Origin: an uncultured Bacteroidota bacterium | GTDB taxonomy: Bacteria; Bacteroidota; Bacteroidia; Chitinophagales; Chitinophagaceae | Reading direction: 5' to 3' | Assembly: GCA_903881585.1 (NCBI GenBank) | Contig: CAIRTW010000012.1 | Location: forward strand, 1-34,781 | Length of the DNA stretch: 34,781 nucleotides | Part shown: one piece after another, positions 16,401-31,400 of the stretch | Layout: the number at the start of each line of letters is the position of its first letter | Position numbering within the stretch: position 1 is the first letter of the stretch | The notes under the pieces: generated by a model | Told to the model about the DNA's origin: nothing | Seen by the model: the letters and a program-made list of their open reading frames with translations, nothing else | The model's database searches: none | Made by a program: the position numbers and the translations under genes

Positions 16401-19400
16401 CACTTACGCTCAACGGCACACTTGCTGATGGCGGCTTTGTAATTTCGTGTGCGGGCAATATTACAGGTGTTGGCACACATACCAGTTCTGCCGGTGGCAA
16501 GATCAGTATGACGGGTGTTGCCAAAAGTATTTCAGGTGCAAACCTTGGCAACCTGGACTTCAACTGCGCATCTGCAAGTGCCTTCACATTAACGGCCGGT
16601 CCTACAGTGAATGGCAATATGTCATTTACTGGGGCAAACAATACTTTGACGATTGGGGCCTTCACCCTCACCCTGAAGGGCACTGTATCGGGCATGTCTG
16701 CAACTCAGTATCTTACCGGTAATGGAGTAAGTTCTAATTTAACGATCAACTCCACAAGTGACCTCGGTACATTATTTTTTAATCCCACTACTCCGGGCAC
16801 TACCGATAACATTTCTACTTTGACAATGAATAGTGCCGGTCACTCGGCTACATTGGGTAATAATTGCAGCATTGCAACTTTCCTAACTCTTACAGCGGGT
16901 ACGTTTAATGATGGTGGTCATATCATTACTAACTCCGGAAATATAGGCGGTGCCGGTACCCATGTTAGCGGAGCGGGTGGAAAGATAAGCATGATAGGTG
17001 GTGCAAAAAGCATATCAAATGCAGCGGCAACATTAGGTAATGTTGAATTTAACCATACCGGCGCCACGGCATTTATCATGGCTGGAAGCCCAACCATCAC
17101 CGGTGCGCTGACATTTACAGGCGCTGCCAATACACTGACACTTGGTGCATTTACCCTGACACTGAATGGCACTGTATCTGGTATGTCAACGACCCAATTT
17201 TTTACAGGGAGCGCAGCATCTAATTTGACGATCGGCGCTACTGGCGCGCTCGGAACCATATTCTTTAGTCAGGGAGCGCCAGGTACAAGTAACAAGATAG
17301 TCACCTTTTTAATGAATGGCGGCGGATCGGCAACTCTTGGCAGCAACATGGTGTCGCAGACGGCTTTAACGCTTACATCCGGTAAATTGGCGGTGGGCGC
17401 GGGCAATACGTTGACTGTGAATGGAACATTCACAGGTGACGCTTCCGATTACCTCACGGGCAGCGCAACATCCAACCTGATCACCGGCACATCCAGCACT
17501 TATTATTTCGACCAGACAACACCAGGCACATCAAATAATTTCGCAGCATTTACTGCCAGCGCAGGCACTACCACCCTTGGCAATAATCTCAGTGTAGGTA
17601 CTACGCTCACGCTTACAGGCACCGTTGCAGATGCCGGAAATGTGCTCACTTGTGCAGGTAACATAACCGGTGCAGGTATCCATACCAGCAGCGGCAGCGG
17701 TAAGATCAGCATGACGGGTGTGGCTAAAAGTATTTCAGGTGCAAATCTCGGTAACTTCGAATTTAACGCTGCTTCGGCAAGTGCGTTTACCCTCACGGGG
17801 AGCCCTACTGTAAATGGAGCGCTGACATTCACAGGAGCTAATAATACATGGACGCTTGGGGCAAATCTATTGACGCTGAAAGGCACTGTTTCCGGCATGT
17901 CTGCTACACAATATCTTACTGGCAATGGTGTGAGCTCAAATTTGACGATCAACTCAGCAAGCGACCTCGGTACATTATTCTTTAATCCCACCACGCCCGG
18001 CACAACCGATAATATTGCGACCTTCACAATGAACAGCGCAGGCTTTTCGGCAACATTAGGCAATAATTGCAGTGTGCTTACAACGTTGGCGCTTACAGCA
18101 GGAACGCTGAATGATGGCGGGCATGTGATCACCAACTCAGGTAATATTACCGGATCGGGCACACACGTTAGCGGCGTGGGTGGAAAGATCAGCATGATCG
18201 GTGCAGCAAAAAGTATATCAAATAATACGGCGACATTAGGAAACCTTGAGTTGAACCATACTGGTGCAACGGCTTACACAATGGCCAGTAGTCCAATCAT
18301 TACCGGTGCACTTACCATAACTGCTGCCGCTAATACATTAACCCTCGGTGCCAATACGCTCACCCTGAATGGTACTGTTTCAGGAATGTCTGCTACTAAA
18401 TATTTAACGGGAAGTGCATCTTCTAATTTAACTATAGGCTCCACAGGGGCGTTGGGCACTTTATTTTTCAATCCCACTACACCCGGCACCACCAACAAGA
18501 TCGTCACATTTACAATTAGCGGTGGTGGAACGGCTACTTTGGGCAATCCAATAACCGTGGCTACTGCATTAGCGCTTACATCAGGTACACTTGCTGATGG
18601 GGCAAACCTGGTTACTTGTGCAGGAAATATCACCGGAACCGGAACAGAATCAGGCACTGGCGGCATCACGATGACGACCTCTGGTGCAACCATCTCCGGT
18701 GCAACTATTCAAAAACTTACATTAAATAATGCTGGTGGTTTCGGATTAACGGGCAGCCCCACTATTACGGGAACCCTTACCATTAGCTCAGGCAAGCTGA
18801 CTTTACTGTCTGATAATATTGTCTTCGGCACTGCGGCTACAGCTGTTGGCGGTGTACTTTCTTCCTCTAATATGATTGTTGCCAATGGCAGCGGACAGGT
18901 TATCAAAAATTACTCGTCAAACGGCGCCTATACTTTCCCCATTGGTGATGCCTCAAACTATACCCCGGTTACCCTCAATGTTACTGGTAGCTATTCAGGC
19001 GCAAGCATGGGTGTAAATCTAAATCCAACGAAGCCTTCGCAGAATGCAAATACTACCAACTATATCAACCGTTTCTGGACAGTAACACCATCGGGCATTT
19101 CATCGCTTTCCTATACCGCAGTTGCAACTTATATAGTAGCCGATATACAAGCAGGAAGCACAGAAACCAATATTGCGATGGGTGCATATCCCGGCTCATT
19201 ACCGTGGATAAAATTTGGTACCGAGAGCGCACATGTGCTCACCTCAGGCGCGGTTACGGCAACCGGTGCAACAATATTTACAGGTATCAACAATGTGGCC
19301 GGACCTTTCCCCACAGTATCTGCAAATACAACAATATGCAACGGTGGGAATACGTCACTTTCCGCCTCTGGTACCTCAGGTGATGCAACGCTTACCTATA

Positions 19401-22400
19401 CATGGTCTCCCGCAGCCGGTTTGTCTGCGACTACGGGTACATCGGTAACGGCATCGCCAACGGTAACAACAACATATACCTTAACTGTTACAGATGGTAA
19501 CGGGGAGACAGCAACTGCTACTACTAGAGTTTCTGTGAACCCGGTGCCTTCATCCACTGGCGCTACGAATACAAGCCCTGTATGCGCAGGCGCAACAGCA
19601 ACACTTAGTGATCACTCCAGCAATGCAACAGCATGGTCATGGACCGGCCCAGGCAGTTATAGTTCCACGGTGCAAAGCCCAGTTATAACACCAACTGTTA
19701 CCGGCGTTTATTCACTGGTGGTGAGTAGCTCAGGCAGCGGCTGTAATCCTGCAACAGTATATACTACTTCTGTTACGGTAAACCCGGCACCAACATCTAC
19801 GGGTGCTACCAACACCAGCCCTATATGTGCGGGTGGCAGCGTGGCGCTGAATGATAATTCAAGCAATGCCACAGCATGGTCGTGGACCGGCCCGGGTGGA
19901 TACACTTCTTCTGTACAATCACCCACCCTCACGCCAACAGTAACAGGAGTATATTCACTTGTAGTGAGCAGTACCGGCGCAGGTTGTAATCCCGGCACTG
20001 TTTATACAACAACAGTAACGGTTAATAGTGTACCTACTTCTACAGGAGCCACAAATAACAGCCCAATATGCGTCGGCGGAACAGTAACATTCAATGACCA
20101 TTCCAGCAATGCCTCAGCCTGGTCGTGGACCGGACCTGGTGGTTTCACTTCATCTTTGCAAACCCCGACAGCAACCCCAACTGTAACGGGTGTTTATTCT
20201 TTAGTAGTGAGCAGCACAGGAAGCGGTTGCAATCCGGCTACGGTATATACCACTTCGGTAACAGTACATGCAGTGCCAACATCAACCGGGGCAACAAATA
20301 CCAGCCCGATCTGTGTAGGTGGAACAGCAACGCTAAATGATAACTCCAGCAACACTACCGCATGGTCATGGACCGGCCCGGGCAGCTACAGTTCATCGAT
20401 TCAAAGTCCTGCAATAACACCTGTTGTCACTGGTACATACTCACTTACTATTAGTAGTACCGGCATAGGGTGTAATCCTGCTACAGTATATACTACATCT
20501 GTAACGGTACACACTGTACCAACATCAACTGGCGCAACAAACACCAGTCCGGTCTGCGTAGGGGGGACTGCCACACTAAATGATAATTCCAGTAATGCAA
20601 CAGCCTGGTCATGGACCGGCCCGGGCAGCTACACTTCGTCAATTCAAAGTCCGGTAATAACGCCAACGGTATCGGGGGTTTATTCTCTTGTTGTAAGCGC
20701 TACCGGAAGCGGCTGTAATCCTGCCACAGTATATACAACGGCAGTCACGGTAAATGCTGTGCCAACTTCAACCGGTGCTACTAATACCAGCCCCATATGT
20801 TCGGGCAGTGCAGTAACGCTGATCGATAATTCCACTCATGCTACCGCGTGGTCATGGACCGGACCTGCCGGATATAGCTCTTCGCTTCAAAGCCCGGTAA
20901 TTACACCGACAGTCACAGGGGTTTATTCATTAGTGGTAAGCAGCACAGGAAACGGCTGTAGCCCAGGTACAGTATATACCACTACAGTCACCGTAAGCAC
21001 AGGCCTTACCCCGGTAACAGGTAATCCGAATGCCTGCGTTGGAACCACCACCACATTGACAGATGCATCTGCCGGTGGTATCTGGACAAGTGTTACCACA
21101 TCTGTTGCCACAGTAGGCACGGATGGCGTGGTAGCAGGAGTATCTGCGGGTACATCATTAGTATCTTATTCTATAAGTGCATGCGTAGCCACTGTTGTTG
21201 TGACTGTTGCACCAGCACCAGCGCCAATATCAGGCGCTACCAATGTATGTGTCGGCTCCACAACAAACCTGACAGACGCCGCCGGGGCAGGTATATGGGC
21301 GTGCAGTAATACAGAGATTGCCAATGTTGGTTCATCTACGGGGATAGTTACCGGCGTATCAGGTGGCATCACTACGGTTACCTTCACTACCGGCACAGGC
21401 TGCAGCATAACTGCTACTATCCTGAGCAGCCCGGTTGCAGCGCCAATCACGGGCACAGCTGCGCTTTGTATCGGTAGGAATGCTCAGCTAAGTGACATTA
21501 CGCTGGGTGGTAACTGGACGAGCAGCAATACTTCGGTCGCAGAGGTAAGTTTATACACGGGGTTGGTAACTGGTTTATCTGCTGGTACAACAGTGATAAC
21601 CTACTCCCTCGAAACCGGCTGTATGAGGACCATGGTGGTAACAGTTGATGCAACGGCTGGCCCCATCACCGGGCCTAATGTAGTGTGCGATGGCTTCACC
21701 ACTGCTTTAACAGATGCTACAGGCGGTGGCACGTGGGCGAGCAGTGACGTAACGATCGCAACTGTTGGCTCCACTACTGGTGTCGTGGCAAGCGTAGCCG
21801 CAGGTACTGCAACTATTACTTATGCTTTATCCAGTGGTTGCATGTCTTCAAGAACGGTAACCATCGACGCACTGCCTGCGACTGTGAATGTTAGCAGCAG
21901 TGGAAATTATTGCGTAAGCACTACTATCACGGCAGACAACAGTGGGGATGGTACTATTTATTACCAGGGCACAACTTCCGGCGGTACATCAACAGCTACG
22001 CCGGAGACAGCACAGATCATCACCACCTCAGGGACTTATTATTTCAGGGCATTATCTGCTTCAGGTTGCTGGAGCCCGGATGGAAGTGCAGTTATTACCG
22101 TCAATTCACTGCCCGCTGCTATTTCGGGTGCTCCTTCAGTTTGTCTGGGATCAACTACAAATTTGACCGATGCAAATGCCGGCGGTACCTGGATCAGCAG
22201 CAATACTTCTAAAGCTACTATTGGCTCTTCTTCAGGTATTGTAACTGGCATGGCAGCCGGTACTGCTAACATTACTTATACTGCCCCTACAGGCTGCCAG
22301 GCCACAGAGGTATTCACCATTAGTCCCGTTTCTGCAATAAATGGTGCAAACAAGGTTTGCGCAGGGTCAACAACAACTCTGACTAATGCCGTGTCAGGCG

Positions 22401-25400
22401 GCACCTGGACAAGCAGCGTCACTTCTGTTGCAACCATTGGTTCCGTATCAGGCGTTCTTTCTGGCGGTGCTATAGGCACTTCCAATATTACTTATACAAC
22501 TTCCGCTGGCTGTATTTCAGCAGCCACAATTACAGTTAATTCTGTTCCATCCGGTATAACCGGTACAGCTACCGTTTGTATCGGACTCACAACTTCTCTC
22601 ACGGATGCCACAGGCGGTGGTACCTGGAGCAGCAGTGACACGGCAATTGCTACAGTAGGATCAGGCACAGGAACTGTGGCAGGCCTTGCCGCAGGTACGT
22701 CAATAATTACCTACTTGGTGTCCACAGGCTGTAGGTCCACTGCTGTTGTCACAGTTATCGCTTTACCTGGCGTTATCAATGGCACTGCAAGTGTGTGCGC
22801 AGGGTTGACTACATCATTGAGCGACGCGACAGCGGGTGGCACATGGAGCAGTAGTGATATCACATTGGGAAGTGTAGGTACCACCGGTGTCGTAACGGGT
22901 ATTGCCTCAGGTACACCAATAATTACATACACATTGGGTACGGGATGTATCAGGACGATCCCCGTTACCGTTAATCCGCTGTCTTCCGTAACCGGTTCTT
23001 CGCCGGTATGTGTGAACTCAACAGTAACGCTTGCAGATGCAACTTCGGGCGGTGCCTGGAGCAGCAGTAACAATGCTATTGGAAGCGTTGGGGCTGGTAC
23101 GGGTATAGTGACCGGTGTAGGTGCGGGCACAGCGACAATTACATATTTATTACCGACTGGCTGTAAATCAACCTCAGTAATAACCGTTAACGCGATACCG
23201 GGTGTAATAAACGGCACAGCCTCTGTATGTGTTGGGTTAACAACGTCACTGAGTGATGCCACAGCCGGCGGCACATGGAGCAGCAGCGATGGCACATTGG
23301 CTGTTATTGGCACCTCTGGCATCGTAACCGGTGTTGCCGTTGGCAATCCTGTTATTTCATATACACTCGGTACTGGTTGCATGAGAACAGCAACAGTGAC
23401 CGTTAACACATTGGCTAACATCACAGGTTCCACTCCTGTATGCATAGGTCAGACGATCAGCCTGAACGATGCAGCTTCAGGCGGTGCGTGGACCAGCGGT
23501 ACAACAAGCGTAGCAACGGTGATAGGTTCCGCGGGTGTTGTTACTGGCGCAGGTGCCGGCACATCAACTATTACATACTTATTATCATCCGGGTGCAAAG
23601 CAACAGCCATTGTTACAGTTAATTCATTGCCGGCAGTAATTACCGGTACGGGCAATGTATGCGTTGGCTTTACCTTGGCATTGACTGATGCCACGGCTGG
23701 CGGCACATGGAGCAGCAGCGATGGCACACTCGCTACAGTTGGTTCCTCAGGTATCGCTACTGGCGCAGGTGCCGGTATACCGGTCATTACCTACATGCTT
23801 GCTACCGGATGCATTAGCGCCACGCCAGTAACCGTTAATCCGGTGCCGACAGCTATCACGGGCACAATGGTAGTATGTGCGGGTTCGTCAACAAGCCTTA
23901 GCGATGCTGCCGCCGGTGGCACGTGGAGCAGCAGCACAACTACAGTTGCAACGGTAGACGCTTCGGGCAATGTAACAGCTGTGGCTGGCGGCACCACTAC
24001 TATCACTTATACGATGGGAGCCGGCTGTTTCTCAACAGCTGTAGTAACCGTTAATGCTATATTGCCTATTACCGGCCAGTTGAGTACGTGTTTAGCGTCC
24101 ACAACAAGTTTGGGCGATGGCACTTCGGGCGGTACATGGAGTACCAGCAATGGGACAATTGCCTCAATCGGCACTTCTGGTATTGTCACCGGAAATGGCG
24201 TAGGTACTGTGACCATCAGCTATACAATAGCTTCTGGTTGTGTGCGAACAGCTGCACTGGCAGTAAATAATACACCTTCCGCTATCCTCGGAACACTGAC
24301 GGCTTGTGTCGGATATACGACTTCGTTAAGTGATGCAGTTCCTGGTGGCACGTGGAGTGCGAGCAACATATTTGCAGCATCCGTTGGTTCGGCTACCGGT
24401 ATTGTAACCGGGCAGGGTTCGGGCACATCGGTCATCTCTTATATTTCAGGCCCGGGCTGTTTTGTTACTAAAGTAGTCACAGCTAATTCATTGCCGTCAG
24501 GTATAGGCGGGCCTTCCAGCGTCTGCCCGGGATCTACTGTTACACTGGCTGACTTTGCAGCCGGCGGTACATGGAGCAGCAGCAACGGAGATGTCACAAT
24601 AGACGGCTCAGGACACGTTCTTGGGGTAACTCCGGGTACATGCACCATAAGTTATACGATCACCAGTACGGGTTGTTTTGTTACATACGGCATGACCGTG
24701 AAGCCAGCTCCTGTAGCCATTTCCGGCACAGAAACAGTGTGTGTGGCTGCCGTTACCTTCCTCTCTGATGCTACATCAGGCGGGATTTCATGGTCGAGTG
24801 ATAATACTTCGGTAGCCACAGTAAGCGGCGGCGGCGGTGTGTCCGGTATATCATCTGGTACTGCTGATATTACGTATACCATTAGTAACAACTGTACCGC
24901 AGTGGCAGTTGTTACCGTCAATCCGGTTCCGGTTGCTGTAACAAGCAATTCGCCGGTATGTGTTGGCCTGTCCGTGACGCTTAGTGACGGGTCCGCAGGC
25001 GGTACATGGATAAGTGGCAACACGGGCATCGCCACTATCGGTTCCACGACAGGTACAGCCGCCGGAGTAGCAGGTGGCACAGTAACGGTCACTTACCAGT
25101 TTGGCACAGGATGCAGGGTAACGGCTACAGTGACTGTGAATGCTATAAATGCAATAACCGGCAATGTTCCGGCATGTATCGGAAACACGCTCGTGCTCAC
25201 TGATGCAAGTACAGGTGGTATCTGGAGCAGCAGCAATACCGGGGTAGCCACAGTTGGTTCCACTGGTATCGTCTCTGGTGTGGGAACAGGTGGTACTGCT
25301 ACGATCTCTTATGTTATTCCATCGGGCTGTGTGGCTGCTGTGGTGGTCACCTTCAACCAAACTCCATCAGCAATTACCGGTACCAGGACTCTTTGTTTTG

Positions 25401-28400
25401 GCTTTACCACCGCGTTGACCGATGCTGTTGCCGGCGGTGCGTGGAGCAGCAATTTCGGGTTTATTGCCACTGTCGGCTCGACGGGTATTGTTATAGGAGA
25501 AGGGCCAGGTACAGCTACCGTTAGCTATACAACTGGCGCTGGCTGTTATGCAACTGCTTTGGTTACAGTTAATCCGCAACCTTCAGGCATCGGCGGTTCA
25601 TCGGCTGTATGTTTTGGAAACACTATAACATTAAGTGACTTTACCGCAGGTGGCAGCTGGAGCAGCAGCAACAGCAATATTTCTGTGGATGGCTCTGGCC
25701 ATGTTGCGGGGTTGGTGGTAGGTGCAAGCGTTGTTACTTACACACTTCCTACAAGCTGCTATGTAACCTTCAATGAACAAGTAAATCCATTGCCTGCAGC
25801 GGTTACGGGAACCCTTATAGTTTGTGCAGCGTCTCAAACGTTTGTAAGCGATGCCTCAACACCCGGACTTTCATGGACGAGCAGCAATACCGGGGTAGCA
25901 ACTGTTATCAATTCAGGCGCTGTGACCGGCGTTGCCGGCGGTACTGCTATACTTACATATACACTTCCAACTGGCTGCATAGCAACGGCTGTTTTAACGG
26001 TCAATCCGCTACCAGTTGTTCCTACAGGGAACAGCCCGGTATGTCTTGGTAATACCATTACACTAAGCGATGCAACTGCGGGTGGTGCATGGAGCAGCAC
26101 CGACAATACAATTGCAACGATAGGCTCCGGAACTGGTGCAGTAACTACTGTTGCTGCGGGAACTTTAGCTATGTTGTATACTATAGGCACCGGCTGTTTT
26201 ATTTCAGCAACAGTGACGGTCAATCCAATTTATCCGATATCCGGAAACGGCCCGGCTTGCCTGGGTCAGACGCTGCCGCTTTCTGATGCAGCCACCGGCG
26301 GCACATGGAGCAGTGCAGATGGTTCTGTGGCTACAATCAACTCTTTATTCGGCACAGTGAGCCCGGTAACTTCCGGTACAACTGCCGTGACGTATTCACT
26401 GGCTACTGGTTGCAGCGCTACAGCCGTAGTCACAGTAACGGCAACTATAGCCGGTGTGACCGGTGGTGGAACGACTTGCGCAGGAGTGTTTACGACATTG
26501 CCGCTTAGTGATGCTACAGCAGGTGGCGCATGGAGCAGCGGCGATATAACTATTGCCACTGTTGGCAGTACCGGTATTGTTACAGGCGTAGGCAGCGGCA
26601 CTGTGAATATCACTTATTCAATCGTCGCAGGATGTGTAGCAAGCACTTTGGTTACCATAAATCAGGCGCCTTCATCTATCCACGGTATCAATATTATATG
26701 TGCAGGCCTCACAACCTCGCTCAGTGATGATTATCCCGATGGCGTGTGGACAACTAGTGATGGTACTATTGCTGACGTAGGCGATTATACAGGCCTTGTA
26801 ACAGGTATAGCAGGTGGCACCGCAAATATCTCCTACACGCTCGGTGATGGCTGCTACAATTTGGCAACGGTAACGGTCAACTCGTTGGTGTCGCTTATTT
26901 CTGGCGCCACCAGTGTGTGTGCTGGCAGCACAAACCTGCTCACGGATGCCACTTCGGGGGGCACCTGGAGCAGCAGCAATACTGCTGTGGCAACTGTAGG
27001 CACCGATGGCATTGTTACCGGTATTTCAGGTGGTTCAGCTACGGTTGCTTATACTGCTCCTACCGGTTGCATGAGTGCTTTCTTTATCGTTGTTGATCCA
27101 TATGCCGGTGTTATATCCGGTTCAAATAATGTTGACCTTTTAGCAACTATTACCCTGACAGATGTGATCGGCGGTGGAATATGGACAGCAAGCAATGGCA
27201 ATGCAACCGTTGACGGTTCAGGCGATGTTACAGGAGCAACCGCGGGAACGGTTGTTATTTCATACACAATCAATAATGTCTGCGGTTCCGCCACAACCAC
27301 AACCACGGTTACTGTAAATTCAGGCCCTGCGCCGGTTGTTGTAAACGGTGCCGGTACATTCTGTGGCAGCACTACTATTACCGCTGACAACGGTGGTGAT
27401 GGTGTCATTTATTTCCAGGGCACAACATCAGGTGGTACTTCTGCTGCAGATCCATCCACTTCAGAGTTGATCACCACATCGGGTACTTATTATTTCAGGG
27501 CATTTTCCGGCGGCCTGTGGGGAGATGAGGGCAGCGCAATAGTTGTTATCAATCCCGTTGCTGCTGCGATCACGGGAACCGCAGCTGTATGTATAGGCCA
27601 GGTTACCAGCCTTACGGATGCAGGTGGCGGCACATGGAGCAGCAGTGATAATTCTGTTGCCAATGTGGGATCTGCAACGGGCATTGTATCCGGTGTTGCT
27701 GCGGGAACCGCAACGATCACTTATACTCTGGCCACGGGTTGCTCAACAACTGCGGTAGTAACCGTTAATTCTTTGCCTGCGGGGATATCCGGCGACCCGG
27801 TTGCCTGCGTTGGTTTAACTACGAATTTAACTGATGCTGCAACTGGCGGCCTGTGGAGCAGCAATGACGGCTCTATAGCCACAATAGGAACATCAGGTAT
27901 TGTTACCGGGGTATCAGCCGGAACAACTACGATCACTTATACTTTGCCAACAGGTTGTGTTGCGACAGCTTCGGTGACAATATTTGGCTTGCCAGGTACT
28001 ATATCCGGCAGCGCAAATATTTGTTTAGGCCTGGTTACTAACCTGTCGGATGCAACAGGCGGCGGTGACTGGAACTCCAGTGACGCTTCTACCGCAAGTG
28101 TCAATTCATTAGGTCAGGTAACCGGCTCATCCCTCGGTACGGCTACGATCACGTATTCCTTAGGCACAGGCTGTATCACAACATTGACAGTTACCGTCAG
28201 CGATCTGCCTGCAGCAATTACGGGTACAGCCGCTGTATGTATTGGTTCTTCAACCAGCCTTACTGACGGCACAGCCGGCGGCTCCTGGACTTCAGGCGCA
28301 ACCGGTACTGCAACTATCGGCTCTTCTACCGGTATAGTAAATGGGTTGGCTGCGGGAGTTGCAGGTATCACATATACTATGCCAACGGGTTGTAAGATAA

Positions 28401-31400
28401 CAGGTATTGTCACTGTCAACGCATTAGCGGCAACAGTGACAGCCGCCGGCAGTGGTGCCTTCTGTGGCAGCACAACAATTACTGCAGCAAACGGTGGCAG
28501 CGGCACCATCTACTTCCAGGGCACAACCTCAGGTGGCACATCTGTGTCAACACCGGGAACGTTGCAGGTAGTATCGTCTTCAGGTACCTACTATTTCCGT
28601 GCACTATCAGCTGCTGGCTGTTGGGGCGCTGAAGGAAGCGTTACAGTAACTATCAATCCATTGCCTGCAGCCATCACAGGTACATCTTCTGTTTGCGTAG
28701 GTTTAACTACCGGTTTAACCGATGCCACTGCGGGTGGTACATGGAGCAGCACCGATGCAACTATTGCCACTGCGGGATCTACAGGTATTGTAACGGGTAT
28801 TGCTCATGGCAACGCAACCATTACCTATATGTTGGGCACAGGGTGTTACGTTACAGATGCAGTTGCGGTCAATGCATTGCCTGCGGCTATAACCGGCACA
28901 ACGAGTGTTTGTGTAGGCGCCGCCACAGCGCTGGGTAATACTACCGTAGGAGGCACGTGGAGCTCAGGCGCAACAGGGGTTGCAACCATTGGTTCTGCTA
29001 CTGGTATTGCAACCGGTATGTCTGCAGGTGTTGCAAGTATTACTTATACCCTTGCTACCGGCTGCATGGCAACTGCCAGCCTCAATGTAAATGCACTTCC
29101 GGCAACCGTTATCGCAAGCGGCGGCGGCACTTTCTGCGGCAGTGCTACTATTACTGCTGCAAACGGCAGCGATGGCACCATCTATTTTGAAGGCACAACC
29201 TCTGGCGGTACCTCTACAGCAACGCCATCGGCTTCGCAATTGATAACAACCTCTGGCACATACTATTTCAGGGCGCAGTCAGCTTCGGGTTGCTGGGGCA
29301 CTGAAGGAAGTGTTGCTGTTACCATCAATCCATTACCTGCTGCAATTTCAGGCGCTGCAACTTTGTGCATGGGCTCTGGCTATTCTATGAGCGATGCCAC
29401 AAGTGGCGGCACGTGGACGAGCAGCAATACGGCTACAGCAACCATTGGTTCTAATGATGGATCAGTTGCCGCGCTTGCTGTCGGAACTTCAAATATTACC
29501 TACACACTCGGCACAGGTTGTTTTGTAACCGCTGCAGTTACAGTTGATCCGCTGCCGGCGGGTATTACCGGCACAGAGACGCTCTGTCTCGGCCTCACTA
29601 CTGCACTGACCGATGCCACAGCCGGTGGCGCATGGAGCAGCGGTAACACGTTAGTGGCCACTGTGGGCGCTACCGGTATTGTTACCGGTAATGTATCGGG
29701 CAATGCTGTAATTACTTATATGCTAGGCACAGGCTGCATAACAACCGCCACGGTAACAATAGATCCGAATCCTTCTGCCATCATCGGGCCGGCAACATTG
29801 TGTCTCGGCACTGGCTATCTTTTATCTGATGGCGTTGCAGGTGGCAACTGGAGCAGCAGCAACGGATCGGTTGCAACTATTGATGGCAGTGGTAATGTTA
29901 CTACTAATGCAACGGGTACGTCATCCATCTCCTACGTACTTGCTACAGGTTGCCTTACATCAACTGTTGTTACAGTTGACCCAACACCTGGCGTCATCAA
30001 TGGAACAACAAGTATTTGCACCGGGGCAACGACTACTTTAACTGATGCCACTGGCTCCGGCACATGGACCAGCCAGGACGGGAGTATTGCTACGGTAAAC
30101 TCATCTTCAGGCCTGGTATCAGGTGTCGCTTCGGGGATCATTAATATTACCTACACACTTGGCTCAGGTTGTTATGCAACCACCGGCTTCACCGTCAACC
30201 AGTCTCCGGCAGCCATCACAGGTACTGCAACAGTATGCCAGGGGCTTACCACCGCATTGACCAATACGGTCGCCGGTGGTGTGTGGGGCAGCAGTGACGG
30301 AACTATTGCATCTGTTGGCACTACTGGTATTGTAACGGGAGTGGCTGGTGGAACGGCTGCTATCGCATACACATCAGGAAGTTGCGCGGTAACCATTATT
30401 GTAACAGTTGATCCTATATCTGCAATTACCGGCAATGCACCTGTATGTGCAGGGTCAGCAATAACGTTAAGCGATGCCGCCAGTGGTGGCTCATGGAGCA
30501 GTGGCAGCATATCCATAGCATCCGTGGGTACGGGTGGCGTTGTTTCGGGCCTTAATGCAGGAACATCGTCCATTACTTATCTGATGTCAACGGGTTGCAG
30601 TGCTGTTGCTGTTGTAACAGTCAATCCTTTGCCGCAGGTTATCACGGGAGGCAATACTGTATGCGGGGGGCAGGCAATAACACTAGCCGACTTCACCAGC
30701 GGCGGTATCTGGACCAGTAATGATATTACGATAGCCTCCGCAGGGTCGGCCTCTGGGGTTATTACCGGTGTTGCAGCTGGCGCCACGCTTATCAGTTATA
30801 CACTTCCTACGGGTTGTTATCTCGTCAGGAGTGTTACAGTCTATCCGTTGTCCGCTATCACTGGGTCAATTCCGGTGTGTAGAGGATTCGCAATTACATT
30901 AGGTGACGCGGCCACAGGTGGCACATGGAGCAGCAGCAATACGCTGGCTGCTACAATAGGCACTGACGGGGTTGTTACAAGTGTTGCCGCAGGCACTACC
31001 ACTATTTCATACGCACTCTCTACAGGTTGCACAGCTACATCAGTAGTCACAGTGAACGCGCAACCTTCAGCCATCACAGGCACGCTTATTACCTGCGTGG
31101 GTCTCACTACGGCACTTACAGATGCAGGTGGCGGAACGTGGGCTTCCGGAGCCACAGGCATAGCTACTATCGGCACGGACGGAATCGTTACCGGAGCCGG
31201 AGCTGGAACTGCAGTAATTACTTATACGCTGCCAACGGGTTGCATCGCTACTGCAATAGTAACGATCAATTCAGTTCCCACAGCTATTAATGGTACACTA
31301 AGTGTTTGTGCAGGTTCTGCTGCCACTTTAACAGATGCCATCACTGGAGGCACGTGGGCCAGCAGCAATACTTCCATTGCTACTGCCGGAGTCTCCTCGG

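Larger units (their letters stand above)
21880..29345 (+). repeat. Four Ig_7-like domains interspersed in the Big_2-like array
   Basis: Copies lie at about 21880-22110, 27328-27567, 28429-28665 and 29098-29345. Each is about 80 residues: FC-S-TTITA, GTIY(F/Y)QGTTSGGTS, TTSGTYYFRA, SGCWG-EGS and a closing V-I-NPLPAA. The G-IYxxGTTSGGTS and SGTYYFRA motifs resemble the Ig_7 family (Ig-like, CHU_C associated). Each directly follows a Big_2-like unit. The second copy has lost its second cysteine (GLWGDEGS where the others have GCWG or GCWS). Confidence 0.75.
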
